Shown in pieces: positions 1 to 5,822 of a stretch of DNA of 6,177 nt. The notes under the pieces are model-generated. The model had not been told where the DNA came from. It searched no databases and saw nothing but the letters and a program-made list of their open reading frames with translations. Within the stretch, counting starts at the first letter, position 1; every line of letters begins with the position of its first letter. This DNA is from Cyclobacteriaceae bacterium (GTDB lineage: Bacteria > Bacteroidota > Bacteroidia > Cytophagales > Cyclobacteriaceae): positions 1 to 6,177 of the forward strand of contig JAOUKG010000179.1 of assembly GCA_029882725.1 (NCBI GenBank), written 5' to 3'. A program made the position numbers and the translations under genes.

Positions 1-599
1 CCTCCTACAAACCCATCCCCAAAACCATTCCAAAAGCCCGATGGAATGTTCTCTATTCTTCCCAGATTTTCAGTAATCGTTGGCAACTCTCCATAAAATT
101 GATAGGAGTAGCCCGTTGATCCATAATATGGATAAGAATTCACCCCTACATCGTAATAGGTGTTTCTAATTAGTTCCCCATCATCCATATAATAGGTAGC
201 TACAGCAGAAATATCAGTTATGGAATTACCAAAATAGATCGTATAACCCCCATCTTCTGGAACTTCATCCCAATCAATTGTTATAATTGCATCCGCCCCA
301 CTAGGGTCATTCAAACTCACGGGGTTGTTGAAGGCAAAGTTGTAGGGGGAGATGCCGCTGTATTTCAATGCCATGGGATCGATGGCCGTCATTCTGCCCA
401 AGGCCGGGTCGTAGCCTCGGTAGTAGGTCTCATAAATGCCGGCCTTGGAATTCCACTCGCTGCCCCCATTAAACAAATAACGGTTCGCAGGGAGGTTTTC
501 CGTGCGTGTCCACGATTCACTGGTCTCCATGCCAAAAGGGTAGTATTCTTTGTATTGTATCACGTCGCCGCGGTCGATGTTGATGGTGTAGTTGTCGAA
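1..599 (-). CDS. RHS core fragment with variable tip (module A), runs off left edge
   Basis: The frame is open from just after a TGA at 635-633 to the window edge. It encodes the last part of an RHS repeat-associated core (YYPFGM, RYLFNGG, YDPALGRM, SPYNFAFNNPV, LNDPSGAD) and then about 97 residues of a different domain that starts after GAD (IITIDWDEVPEDGG, then a Tyr/Gly-rich stretch ending FWNGFGDGFVG). RHS cores normally form a cocoon around a cleaved C-terminal toxin. This copy has only the final 100 or so core residues, so it cannot build the shell and is best read as a displaced tip cassette. Clear RHS homology begins at FDNYTI (599). The only plausible start is a GTG at 563-561, as in module B. 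It begins right after the exported immunity candidate at 608-1189. The toxic domain itself is probably beyond the window, and I do not recognise the visible part. Confidence 0.8.
291..599 (-). repeat. RHS-core direct repeat, copy 1 (module A)
   Basis: This block is colinear with 4179-4487 with no gaps. I counted 9 base differences in 309 positions, about 97% identity. Eight of the differences are synonymous and one changes Thr to Ala. Identity stops abruptly at the GAD codons on one side and at the FDN codons on the other. The block encodes the RHS core terminus just ahead of the variable tip. Confidence 0.95.
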
Positions 600-607
600 C
601 CTTAAGT

Positions 608-1189
608 CTATTTCTGTTCTCTCTTGATAATCTCATAAATCGTAGTGTCCCTTTCAAAATGGGGAACAACATCAAAACCACAAGGAGGCCCAGTCATGGA
701 TCTTGAAGTATTCCGATCCTTTTCAATATTCAATACGGGTTCAAAGTTGCTATCCCTGCAATCTTCCACAAACCAATCTATGGTACGTCCCCGGTCAAAT
801 ACATCGTCCATTATCCCGGGAACGTTTTCCTTCAACAATTCGGTATAAAATTCAAGGGTTTTGTCCTTTTCCTTTATTTCAGCATAAATACCACCCGTAA
901 TAAAGACATAAACCCCATCAATTATTGTATAGTACTCCGGAATATCAAAATTATGGCCGTAAAACTTCCGTATTTTACTAATTATATAAATATTTTTCCC
1001 ATTAGTGTTGGTTATATGGCATTCTACAATCTCCTCCCTGGGATCCACTTTAAATTCAGAAATGTATTCCCTTATTATCTCAATTATATATGGTTTACTT
1101 AGTTCACCGTAAAAAGCATCTTTATAGCTTCCTTTGTTAGCGAACAGTAACAAACTTCCAGATATCAATAGTATTACTAAATATTTCAT
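608..1189 (-). CDS. exported immunity candidate paired with the JAMM tip
   Basis: This 193-residue protein begins ATG 10 bp after the TAA of the JAMM-tip gene, the usual place for a cognate immunity gene. Residues 1-18 look like a Sec signal peptide: a Lys, a long hydrophobic run (LVILLISGSLLLF), then FANKG. There is no lipobox Cys, so cleavage by signal peptidase I and a periplasmic location are likely. The mature part is mixed alpha/beta with a central YYTIIDGVYVFITGG segment, a Lys/Glu-rich helix and three cysteines (ECH, DCR, PCG). I recognise no family. The immunity role is inferred from position only. It ends with TAG only a few bases before module A, so the genes are packed tightly and probably cotranscribed. 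If it neutralises the JAMM tip, that toxin should act in the periplasm or be intercepted there. A secreted accessory protein is the alternative. Confidence 0.75.
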   Translation of the reverse strand: MKYLVILLISGSLLLFANKGSYKDAFYGELSKPYIIEIIREYISEFKVDPREEIVECHITNTNGKNIYIISKIRKFYGHNFDIPEYYTIIDGVYVFITGGIYAEIKEKDKTLEFYTELLKENVPGIMDDVFDRGRTIDWFVEDCRDSNFEPVLNIEKDRNTSRSMTGPPCGFDVVPHFERDTTIYEIIKREQK

Positions 1190-1199
1190 TTAAATAAAT

Positions 1200-1958
1200 T
1201 TAAAACAACGAAACTTCTCCATTCAATAAATAATAATTATTAATTATCTCTTGTTCGGACCTAGTTTTGTAAACTTCTGTTTTCATGTACGCATGGTCAC
1301 CTAAAATGAAATGTGAAATATTCATTTGGAGGTACTTTTTAGCAATTTCAAAATCTTCTACACTAGGTCGATATATAAACCCTGGATGGGTGTGTATTTC
1401 AAAAAGGACATCATAGTATATATCCTGTTTTGGATTGGTGTAATTTGTTACACCCCCATATTTATCAACATAGGGATGGCTGTAGTCTTCCCCATTTTCA
1501 AACCAAGGCACAACCAATACCCCTTTTTTGCCATTCTCATCCCTTACTCCATAAGCCATTAATTCTTTCTTCCAAAGTTTCTGCTGGTTTAACATAAAAT
1601 TATAGGCCTCTTCTTCCCTATCCTGTCCAAAAAAATAAAAATTATAAGGATCAACTTTCCCCCCATTCTGCCCCACCTCCACAAAAGTATTCACCAAAGT
1701 TAAGCTCATCATTTGAGTAATGTCCCCATACTTATCATACACCTCAAAACCCGACCAGCCTGTGGATTTTACATAGTAACCCACTTGGCCATTTTTTATA
1801 CGAACATCTGCACCATTTGGTAAGCCATATTTTACATTAAAATCACTTCCCGACATCAGGAAATAATCCCCATAAGCACCCCTAAACTCATCGCTATAAT
1901 GGTTCCCACTGCCGGGGGTGATGTGATAACTACCGTCAATGGCATATTCATTTACCAC
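1200..1958 (-). CDS. RHS linker fused to JAMM/JAB metallopeptidase toxin tip (module C)
   Basis: Residues 13-94 (ITPGSGNHY to LVNTFVE) match the linker of module B almost exactly. Residues 95-252 are a new domain. It contains H189-T-H191, seven residues, S199, two residues and D202 (IHTHPGFIYRPSVED). This fits the JAMM zinc signature H(S/T)Hx7SxxD exactly, and Glu132 (KKELMAYGV) is a good candidate for the catalytic Glu. JAB-fold peptidases are a known class of polymorphic-toxin domain, so a metal-dependent peptidase or isopeptidase toxin is likely. The substrate cannot be read from sequence. The RHS core is missing. The first usable codon is GTG at 1958, and the frame is open back to a TGA at 1991-1989 through CGCG codons, with no convincing ribosome site. 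It is therefore probably a silent cassette rather than a separately made protein. The exported gene at 1189 is its likely immunity partner. Confidence 0.82.
   Translation of the reverse strand: MVNEYAIDGSYHITPGSGNHYSDEFRGAYGDYFLMSGSDFNVKYGLPNGADVRIKNGQVGYYVKSTGWSGFEVYDKYGDITQMMSLTLVNTFVEVGQNGGKVDPYNFYFFGQDREEEAYNFMLNQQKLWKKELMAYGVRDENGKKGVLVVPWFENGEDYSHPYVDKYGGVTNYTNPKQDIYYDVLFEIHTHPGFIYRPSVEDFEIAKKYLQMNISHFILGDHAYMKTEVYKTRSEQEIINNYYLLNGEVSLF
1677..1923 (-). repeat. linker direct repeat, copy 1 (module C)
   Basis: This block is colinear with 3828-4074, with 11 differences in 247 bases (about 95.5% identity) and no gaps. It encodes ITPGSGNHY to NTFVE, the linker between RHS core and toxin tip. 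Protein changes are few (for example Asp/Asn, Ser/His and Ala/Thr). Sequence on both sides is unrelated between the copies. Confidence 0.95.
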
Positions 1959-2454
1959 ACCGCAGCCGCAGGGGGTATATTGTAAGTCTCAACCATGGTT
2001 GCCAGAGTTATTTGTAAATTGTAAGTTCGAATTGGCAAATTTCAAATTAAAGAGGAATTCTGGACCACCAACACCCAAAACAGAATGACCTCGACGGTTT
2101 AACGGGGAAAGCATGTGGTAATTTAAGGAAAAATTTGGGAGTTGGGTGCACGTCCCTACAGGAAAATTTATCTCGGTAACCTCAACCCGTGCCTTTTACA
2201 TGAGTGATATATTTACAGCCCAACATGATGAAGGTGTGTTCTGGAGAAGGAGTTTTTCTGGAGGCTTTTGGGTTGGAATAGAGGCTCTCGTTTTAAACCA
2301 GAGAAAGGAGGTTTTGAGTAAAAAGTAGATGAACTTTAAGTGTCTGATGGTGCTTTTTTCGACTCTTCACACTTTTTACCTCTCCGTTCTCAGTTTTTAC
2401 TTGACTCTAACTTATCCTTTCATTGTCCATAAAACTAGAACCATTACTTATAGA
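1959..2454. other. spacer without a supported gene
   Basis: I find no recognisable gene in these roughly 500 bases. On the minus strand, a frame of about 65 codons (about 2198 to 1992), containing HSVLGVGG and FLFNLKF, runs in frame into module C but is cut by TGA at 1991-1989. On the plus strand, a frame of about 60 codons runs from a GTG at 2146 to 2328, followed by another at 2329-2514. Neither has a convincing start or a family I know. A 13-base match to the palindrome at 4562-4578 lies at 2151-2163. A run of AAATT-like words (about 2010-2050) is low in complexity. The stretch may be the decayed remains of an earlier cassette or a dispersed element. No clear Bacteroidota promoter (TTTG with TAnnTTTG) was found. 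Confidence 0.5.
2151..2163. repeat. 13-base match to the palindrome at 4562-4578
   Basis: CGTCCCTACAGGA occurs here and again at 4563-4575. In this copy the right arm of the palindrome continues as AAA instead of CGG, so only a short stem remains. It could be a decayed copy of the same short element. Because the match is only 13 bases, coincidence cannot be excluded. Confidence 0.4.
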
Positions 2455-2655
2455 TCAATTCTTATAAAAAGTGGCTCTCTGTTTCCTCAACTCCTCCAAT
2501 CTTCGTATTGCTAATTCACGCCACGAGTACTCCATATAGGGTATATCTGGATAGTACAAAGCATGATAGTTACCATGTCTATATTCTCGTTCTGCCCTTT
2601 TATTCTCCTTTTTAGGGTTATACAATATATCCAACCGTATATCTTTCGATTCAAT
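2455..2655 (-). CDS. small hypothetical protein overlapping the end of the exported gene
   Basis: This short frame of about 66 codons ends with TGA at 2457-2455. It is charged and aromatic: it starts ESKDIRLDIL, has a basic KKENKRAEREYRHG stretch, then YYPDIPYMEYSW, and closes with a Lys/Arg/Glu helix (RELAIRRLEELRKQR). It looks like a real soluble small protein rather than noise. The likely initiation region overlaps the stop of the upstream gene, which suggests translational coupling, but no ATG is available. Candidates are ATT at 2655 or TTG at 2634. I do not recognise the family. It may be a second immunity component of module B, the surviving end of a lost gene, or a spurious frame. Confidence 0.4.
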   Translation of the reverse strand: MESKDIRLDILYNPKKENKRAEREYRHGNYHALYYPDIPYMEYSWRELAIRRLEELRKQRATFYKN

Positions 2656-3382
2656 GATCCTTTAACAAAGGTAATTCTTTATATTCTCTCCTATTCACCA
2701 TTACAATAGACACCTCATCAATCTCAACAAAGGTTCCTGATTCATTTTCATTGCCCTCGACGGCCATATAAGTGTTTTCTTCAGATAGGTGAAAGTTTCC
2801 AATTACAATATGCTGATATGGTTTTGATGGCTTAAAAAGGAATTCAATTTTTGTCCATTCTGTATTGAGTATGACTTTATCATACACTAATTGCGGTTTA
2901 TATTGAAGTATACCCATCGTTTTTTCATAAACCATTTCTTCTGAAAAATAAATACTAAGATTATTGCAATTATAGCCACTACGATAGTGACTACGGGTAA
3001 ATAGAGTTACATGATATATAGAACCAACGTCCATTTCTTGGTTTAATTCATTTGCAATATAACTTCTACCCTGACCTCCATTTCTTCCGAAACCTACATA
3101 TATTGACACATCTCCTGATTTTGGTATATTCAATAAACCAACATTCTCAACAAAATACATTGAGTAGCAATCCTGAAAAGGTTTTGTTTGTATGATATAA
3201 GGTTTTGAAACAGACGGTAAATACCAGTTTTTCAATTTATTTTTAAAATAATTTGATATATATCCGTCAGAATTTTTACAACTATCTGAAAATATAATTT
3301 CAAAATCGTGATTTGAAACTATATTTTGACCATATGTAAGGTTATAAAAAAGAGTCAATCCTATTAGTGTCATTAATTTCAT
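2651..3382 (-). CDS. exported beta-sandwich (jelly-roll-like) protein, immunity candidate for module B
   Basis: I place the start at ATG 3382, giving 243 residues. The frame is open further upstream to 3517, but this ATG lies one base after the TGA of the toxin module (TGATATG) and opens a clear signal peptide (MKLMTLIGLTLFYNLTYGQ). The mature protein begins NIVSNHDFE, the usual opening of galactose-binding-like or carbohydrate-binding jelly-roll domains in secreted Bacteroidota proteins. It continues with matching elements: a W plus N/P loop, IPKSGDVSIYVGFG, ELNQEMDVGSIYHVTLF, W-T-KIEF, IVIGNF, and a closing FVEIDEVSIV. No OmpA or sorting domain follows. Position says immunity protein, while the fold says exported binding protein. 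Both fit if the cognate toxin works at the envelope. It could instead be an accessory lectin-like protein carried with the cassette. Confidence 0.75.
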   Translation of the reverse strand: MKLMTLIGLTLFYNLTYGQNIVSNHDFEIIFSDSCKNSDGYISNYFKNKLKNWYLPSVSKPYIIQTKPFQDCYSMYFVENVGLLNIPKSGDVSIYVGFGRNGGQGRSYIANELNQEMDVGSIYHVTLFTRSHYRSGYNCNNLSIYFSEEMVYEKTMGILQYKPQLVYDKVILNTEWTKIEFLFKPSKPYQHIVIGNFHLSEENTYMAVEGNENESGTFVEIDEVSIVMVNRREYKELPLLKDH

Positions 3383-3383
3383 A

Positions 3384-4451
3384 TCAGAAAGTCTCAAATA
3401 CTTGGTAGTGAAAAAACAAATTAATAATTTTTCCTTCAGTTGAGATGAAGCTAGTATTAAACCGAGGTGCTCCAAAATCACCATTATAATCATACTCACC
3501 ATTAAAACCATCAACAAAAGGTTTTTTATATACTAATTCAGTATCAATTGAAATATAAAACCCTCTAAGAGTAATATTAACTGGGTTGGACCACGAATCA
3601 GGCAGGCCATCTTGGTATTGAGGACCTATTTTTGAAACATCGTCTTTATATGGAAAATTTGCATACCTATTAACATATGAAATCAAGTCTACAAGTGATT
3701 TATCTGAAAATACCTTCATACTAAATCTGTTTCTCAAAGGAAGTAGAAAATTACTCTCAACACTTTCCTGAAACCTAACCTCTAAATCTTCTGATGGTGG
3801 CCAATTTCCCTGCCCCAACAATGCCCCCTCCACAAAAGTATTCACCAAAGTCAAGTGCATCATTTGCGTAATGTTCCCATATTTATCATACACTTCAAAA
3901 CCCGACCAGCCTGTGGATTTTACATAGTAACCCACTTGGCCATTTTTTATACGAACATCAGTACCATTTGGTAAGCCGTATTTTACATTAAAATCACTTC
4001 CCGACATTAGGAAATAATCCCCATAAGCACCCCTAAACTCATCGCTATAATGGTTCCCACTGCCGGGGGTGATGCTCGTAAACACATCACTCAATTCCCC
4101 TGCCCAGGAAACCCAGTTTTGGGCATAAGAATCGTACATCAGGTAATCATCTGCGCCTTCGAGGCGATCACCATAGGGATCCGCCCCACTAGGGTCATTC
4201 AAACTCACGGGGTTGTTGAAGGCAAAGTTGTAGGGGGAGATACCGCTGTATTTCAATGCCATGGGATCGATGGCCGTCATCCTACCCAGGGCCGGGTCGT
4301 AGCCTCGGTAGTAGGTCTCATAAATGCCGGCTTTGGAATTCCACTCGCTTCCGCCATTAAACAAATAACGGTTCGCAGGGAGGTTTTCCGCCCGTGTCCA
4401 CGATTCACTGGTCTCCATGCCAAAAGGGTAGTATTCTTTGTATTGTATCAC
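3384..4451 (-). CDS. RHS core fragment, linker and unrecognised toxin tip (module B)
   Basis: From GTG 4451 there are 355 residues. Residues 1-91 are the end of an RHS core (YYPFGM, NRYLFNGG, YDPALGRM, SPYNFAFNNPV, LNDPSGAD). Residues 92-126 are a unique spacer. Residues 127-208 are the linker shared with module C (ITPGSGNHY to NTFVE). Residues 209-355 form a tip with no motif I recognise. It has a basic/aromatic middle and a beta-rich end (NITLRGFYISIDTEL, GKIINLFFHYQVFETF). RHS homology extends upstream of the GTG to about 4499 (NEVFFDNYTI) and then meets a TAA at 4505-4503. The gene is therefore 5'-truncated, and GTG may not be a real start. Full-length bacterial RHS proteins are far longer. 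It is best read as a displaced tip cassette. The TGA-T-ATG junction couples it to the exported gene at 3382. Confidence 0.82.
   Translation of the reverse strand: MIQYKEYYPFGMETSESWTRAENLPANRYLFNGGSEWNSKAGIYETYYRGYDPALGRMTAIDPMALKYSGISPYNFAFNNPVSLNDPSGADPYGDRLEGADDYLMYDSYAQNWVSWAGELSDVFTSITPGSGNHYSDEFRGAYGDYFLMSGSDFNVKYGLPNGTDVRIKNGQVGYYVKSTGWSGFEVYDKYGNITQMMHLTLVNTFVEGALLGQGNWPPSEDLEVRFQESVESNFLLPLRNRFSMKVFSDKSLVDLISYVNRYANFPYKDDVSKIGPQYQDGLPDSWSNPVNITLRGFYISIDTELVYKKPFVDGFNGEYDYNGDFGAPRFNTSFISTEGKIINLFFHYQVFETF
3828..4074 (-). repeat. linker direct repeat, copy 2 (module B)
   Basis: This is the partner of 1677-1923, in the same orientation and offset by 2151 bp. Here the linker sits between an RHS core fragment and an unrelated tip. 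In the other copy it has no core and leads into a JAMM domain. Confidence 0.95.
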
Positions 4452-4487
4452 GTCGCCGCGGTCGATGTTGATGGTGTAGTTGTCGAA
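4179..4487 (-). repeat. RHS-core direct repeat, copy 2 (module B)
   Basis: This is the partner of 291-599, in the same orientation and offset by 3888 bp. The block is GC-richer than the tips around it. Its divergence from copy 1 is almost entirely at synonymous sites. Confidence 0.95.
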
Positions 4488-4561
4488 GAAGACTTCGTTT
4501 AGTTAACCTTCTTAAATTAAATATAGGTAATAATTTACAAATCATTGAGAGAACTAACATT

Positions 4562-4578
4562 CCGTCCCTACAGGACGG
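4562..4578. repeat. perfect short palindrome in the spacer before module B
   Basis: CCGTCC and GGACGG form a 6-bp perfect stem around a 5-base loop (CTACA). It stands in the AT-rich spacer 4503-4674 between the nuclease-like relic and module B. No T-run follows on either strand, so it is a poor intrinsic terminator. It is more likely a REP-like or transposition-associated palindrome; a partial copy lies at 2151-2163. Confidence 0.55.
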
Positions 4579-4674
4579 TGTCGAAATAATTTAATCGTTT
4601 CATTTCTTGTAAAGTGGGTAAGTTTTTTATTCACTTTTTGCTGACGTCTTACAAGCCTATTATTCACCGCCAAG

Positions 4675-4819
4675 TTAGTTAGGTAGATTATAGGCTCTTT
4701 GCATGGGTTGAGTCAGAAAAATGTGGTGGAATTCAGTACCGATTCTTTGGATACCTGTGGAAATTGAAATATTGGCTAGTGTTTGAGTCCCACCTCTTGC
4801 AGCCTTGAACTGAGCAATT
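4675..4819 (-). pseudogene. relic of an HNH-like nuclease toxin tip
   Basis: Right after the SUKH stop, in another frame, comes a short open stretch: AQFKAARGGTQTLANIS, a spacer, then GTEFHHIFLTQ and QRAYNLPN before TAA at 4677-4675. The His-His pair in a hydrophobic strand (EFHHIFLT) is typical of the start of HNH/treble-clef nuclease toxin domains. The rest of the domain is absent. One frame over, VNNR follows almost at once, which suggests that the reading frame was broken by an indel near 4675. There is no start and no core, so this is not a working gene. Its cognate immunity gene is not visible downstream, where only a spacer of about 170 bp precedes module B. The nuclease assignment rests on this short motif. 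Confidence 0.5.
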
Positions 4820-5221
4820 CTACATACTTTCGATAAAGTCTGTGAATGTTTTACTCTTAAAAATGGCTTCTTCATTTGACATTCCTATAAACGGCATTTC
4901 GTAAATACTTCCAGATATTTTTTCTATCGCATAGGCTGTATCTCCACCATCAGAACCAAAGACAAAAAACTCTGGTGCATATTCTGCCACATTATAATCC
5001 TGATTTAATTGAAACATATCAGTCAGTGGCCATAGAAGAAAATAACCCTCATCATTACTAATATCCGCCCCGTTCGTTTCTTTAAAGAAATCAAGAAAAC
5101 CTACAGGCAAACTAAAATCTACAGCTTTTAAGAAGACTTCTACTTCATCTCTTGAAGGAGCCTCATTTCTATCTATCGTTGCCATATTAATTACTTTGTA
5201 CTTCGCAATAATGGATTCCAA
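4820..5221 (-). CDS. SUKH (SMI1/KNR4) family immunity protein
   Basis: This protein of up to 133 residues has the SUKH pattern: an N-terminal helix (SRDEVEVFLKAV), the LPVGFLDFFKETNGADI strand-helix turn, LLWPL, then FFVFGSDGGDTAYAI, the IYEMPFIGMS strand and a closing EEAIFKSKTFTDFIE helix. SUKH proteins are cytoplasmic and neutralise toxins, mostly nucleases, of contact-dependent and RHS systems. The frame allows TTG at 5221 or ATG at 5185 (121 residues). I prefer the longer form, because ESIIAKYKVIN resembles the usual N-terminal helix of this family, but neither start has a strong ribosome site. It sits between two toxin-tip relics, so its own toxin partner is probably one of them and is no longer functional. 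As a soluble antidote it may still protect against related strains. Confidence 0.9.
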   Translation of the reverse strand: MESIIAKYKVINMATIDRNEAPSRDEVEVFLKAVDFSLPVGFLDFFKETNGADISNDEGYFLLWPLTDMFQLNQDYNVAEYAPEFFVFGSDGGDTAYAIEKISGSIYEMPFIGMSNEEAIFKSKTFTDFIESM

Positions 5222-5224
5222 AAA

Positions 5225-5326
5225 TTAGTGTATTGTGCATGTTGAGATGGCGTCAAGAAGAGTTTGACTTCTTGGAATTCCCTTTAAATCGTCTAACCTA
5301 CCAATGTATTTTACCTTGCTTGCCTT
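5225..5326 (-). pseudogene. relic of an RHS toxin tip ahead of the SUKH gene
   Basis: Between the immunity gene ending at 5343 and the SUKH gene there is a frame of 33 codons bounded by TAG (5329-5327) and TAA (5227-5225). It reads KASKVKYIGRLDDLKGIPRS, then QTLLDAI and a short unrelated tail. The KYIGR-DDLKGIPRSQTLLD pattern resembles, from memory, the linker or entry strand of RHS tips in other Bacteroidota. It appears to be the beginning of a toxin domain whose remainder was deleted. It lies in frame with, and one codon away from, the TTG start of the SUKH gene. It probably marks the original cognate toxin of that immunity gene. Confidence 0.5.
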
Positions 5327-5342
5327 CTAGCGGCAACACTCA

Positions 5343-5822
5343 CTAATCATTTATCAATTTAACTCCTTCAACTCTTTTTTCATTTTCAATTTTCGTTGTT
5401 AAAAATCCAATTTTCTGACTATCATTAAATTCTTCTAACCTCTTATCACCAAAAACCAATTCTTTATAAACCAGTTTATCTTTCCTTCCATACCCCAATT
5501 TGATTGAATATTTTCCTAATAAAACTTGTCTTAACAAAAGTTCGATTTTATCTATTTCTATTTCGGGATATATATAAATGTCAAAGTATTTTGAATTGAT
5601 GTAAAAATAGTCTTCTGTGATCGACATATAGATAACAAAATCGCTCCTTATTAATCTCAAAAAAACATCTATACCCAACCCCTTCTCAATCGCACTTTCA
5701 CTAGACAACTGATCGACTATTAGATTTTTAAATAATAAACGTAGAATACCCCAAACTTTCAATTGAAAAGCTGAGAGTGAATCTAGGTCTACTTTTTTTA
5801 AGGAATGTTGTAATATTTCCAT
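5343..5822 (-). CDS. cytoplasmic immunity candidate overlapping the edge toxin
   Basis: This 159-residue protein starts at ATG 5822, inside the end of the toxin gene (overlap 5798-5822, 25 bases), and ends with TAG. The overlap implies translational coupling and is the normal layout of a toxin-immunity pair. It has no signal peptide. The sequence is mixed: an N-terminal amphipathic helix region (LSAFQLKVWGILRLLFKNLI), alternating strands rich in Tyr and Ile (DFVIYMSI, DYFYINSKYFDIYIYPEIEI), and a charged Lys/Glu tail (TKIENEKRVEGVKL). I do not recognise a family, and the SUKH pattern is absent. The immunity role is inferred from context. A cytoplasmic antidote suggests a toxin acting in the cytoplasm. 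Confidence 0.78.
   Translation of the reverse strand: MEILQHSLKKVDLDSLSAFQLKVWGILRLLFKNLIVDQLSSESAIEKGLGIDVFLRLIRSDFVIYMSITEDYFYINSKYFDIYIYPEIEIDKIELLLRQVLLGKYSIKLGYGRKDKLVYKELVFGDKRLEEFNDSQKIGFLTTKIENEKRVEGVKLIND

Noticed and set aside
2146..2328. 60-codon plus-strand frame starting with GTG in the spacer
   Set aside because: No family, no ribosome site and a start inside the repeated 13-base motif. It is kept only as a note in the spacer entry.
3383..3517. Longer N-terminus for the exported jelly-roll protein
   Set aside because: It would place 45 residues of overlap with the toxin tip ahead of a clear signal peptide; the ATG at 3382 directly after the TGA explains both.
4050..4502. 150-codon plus-strand frame
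   Set aside because: It lies antisense to the conserved RHS core and linker of module B, whose protein families are recognised on the minus strand.
4675..4875. 66-codon gene starting with ATG at 4875
   Set aside because: Its first part overlaps the end of the SUKH gene in another frame; only the part after the SUKH stop resembles a toxin domain, so it is treated as a relic.
5254..5274. Hairpin CAAGAAG / CTTCTTG as a terminator after the immunity gene
   Set aside because: The stem is 7 bp of AT-rich sequence with no T-run after it on the minus strand, and it lies within the toxin-tip relic.
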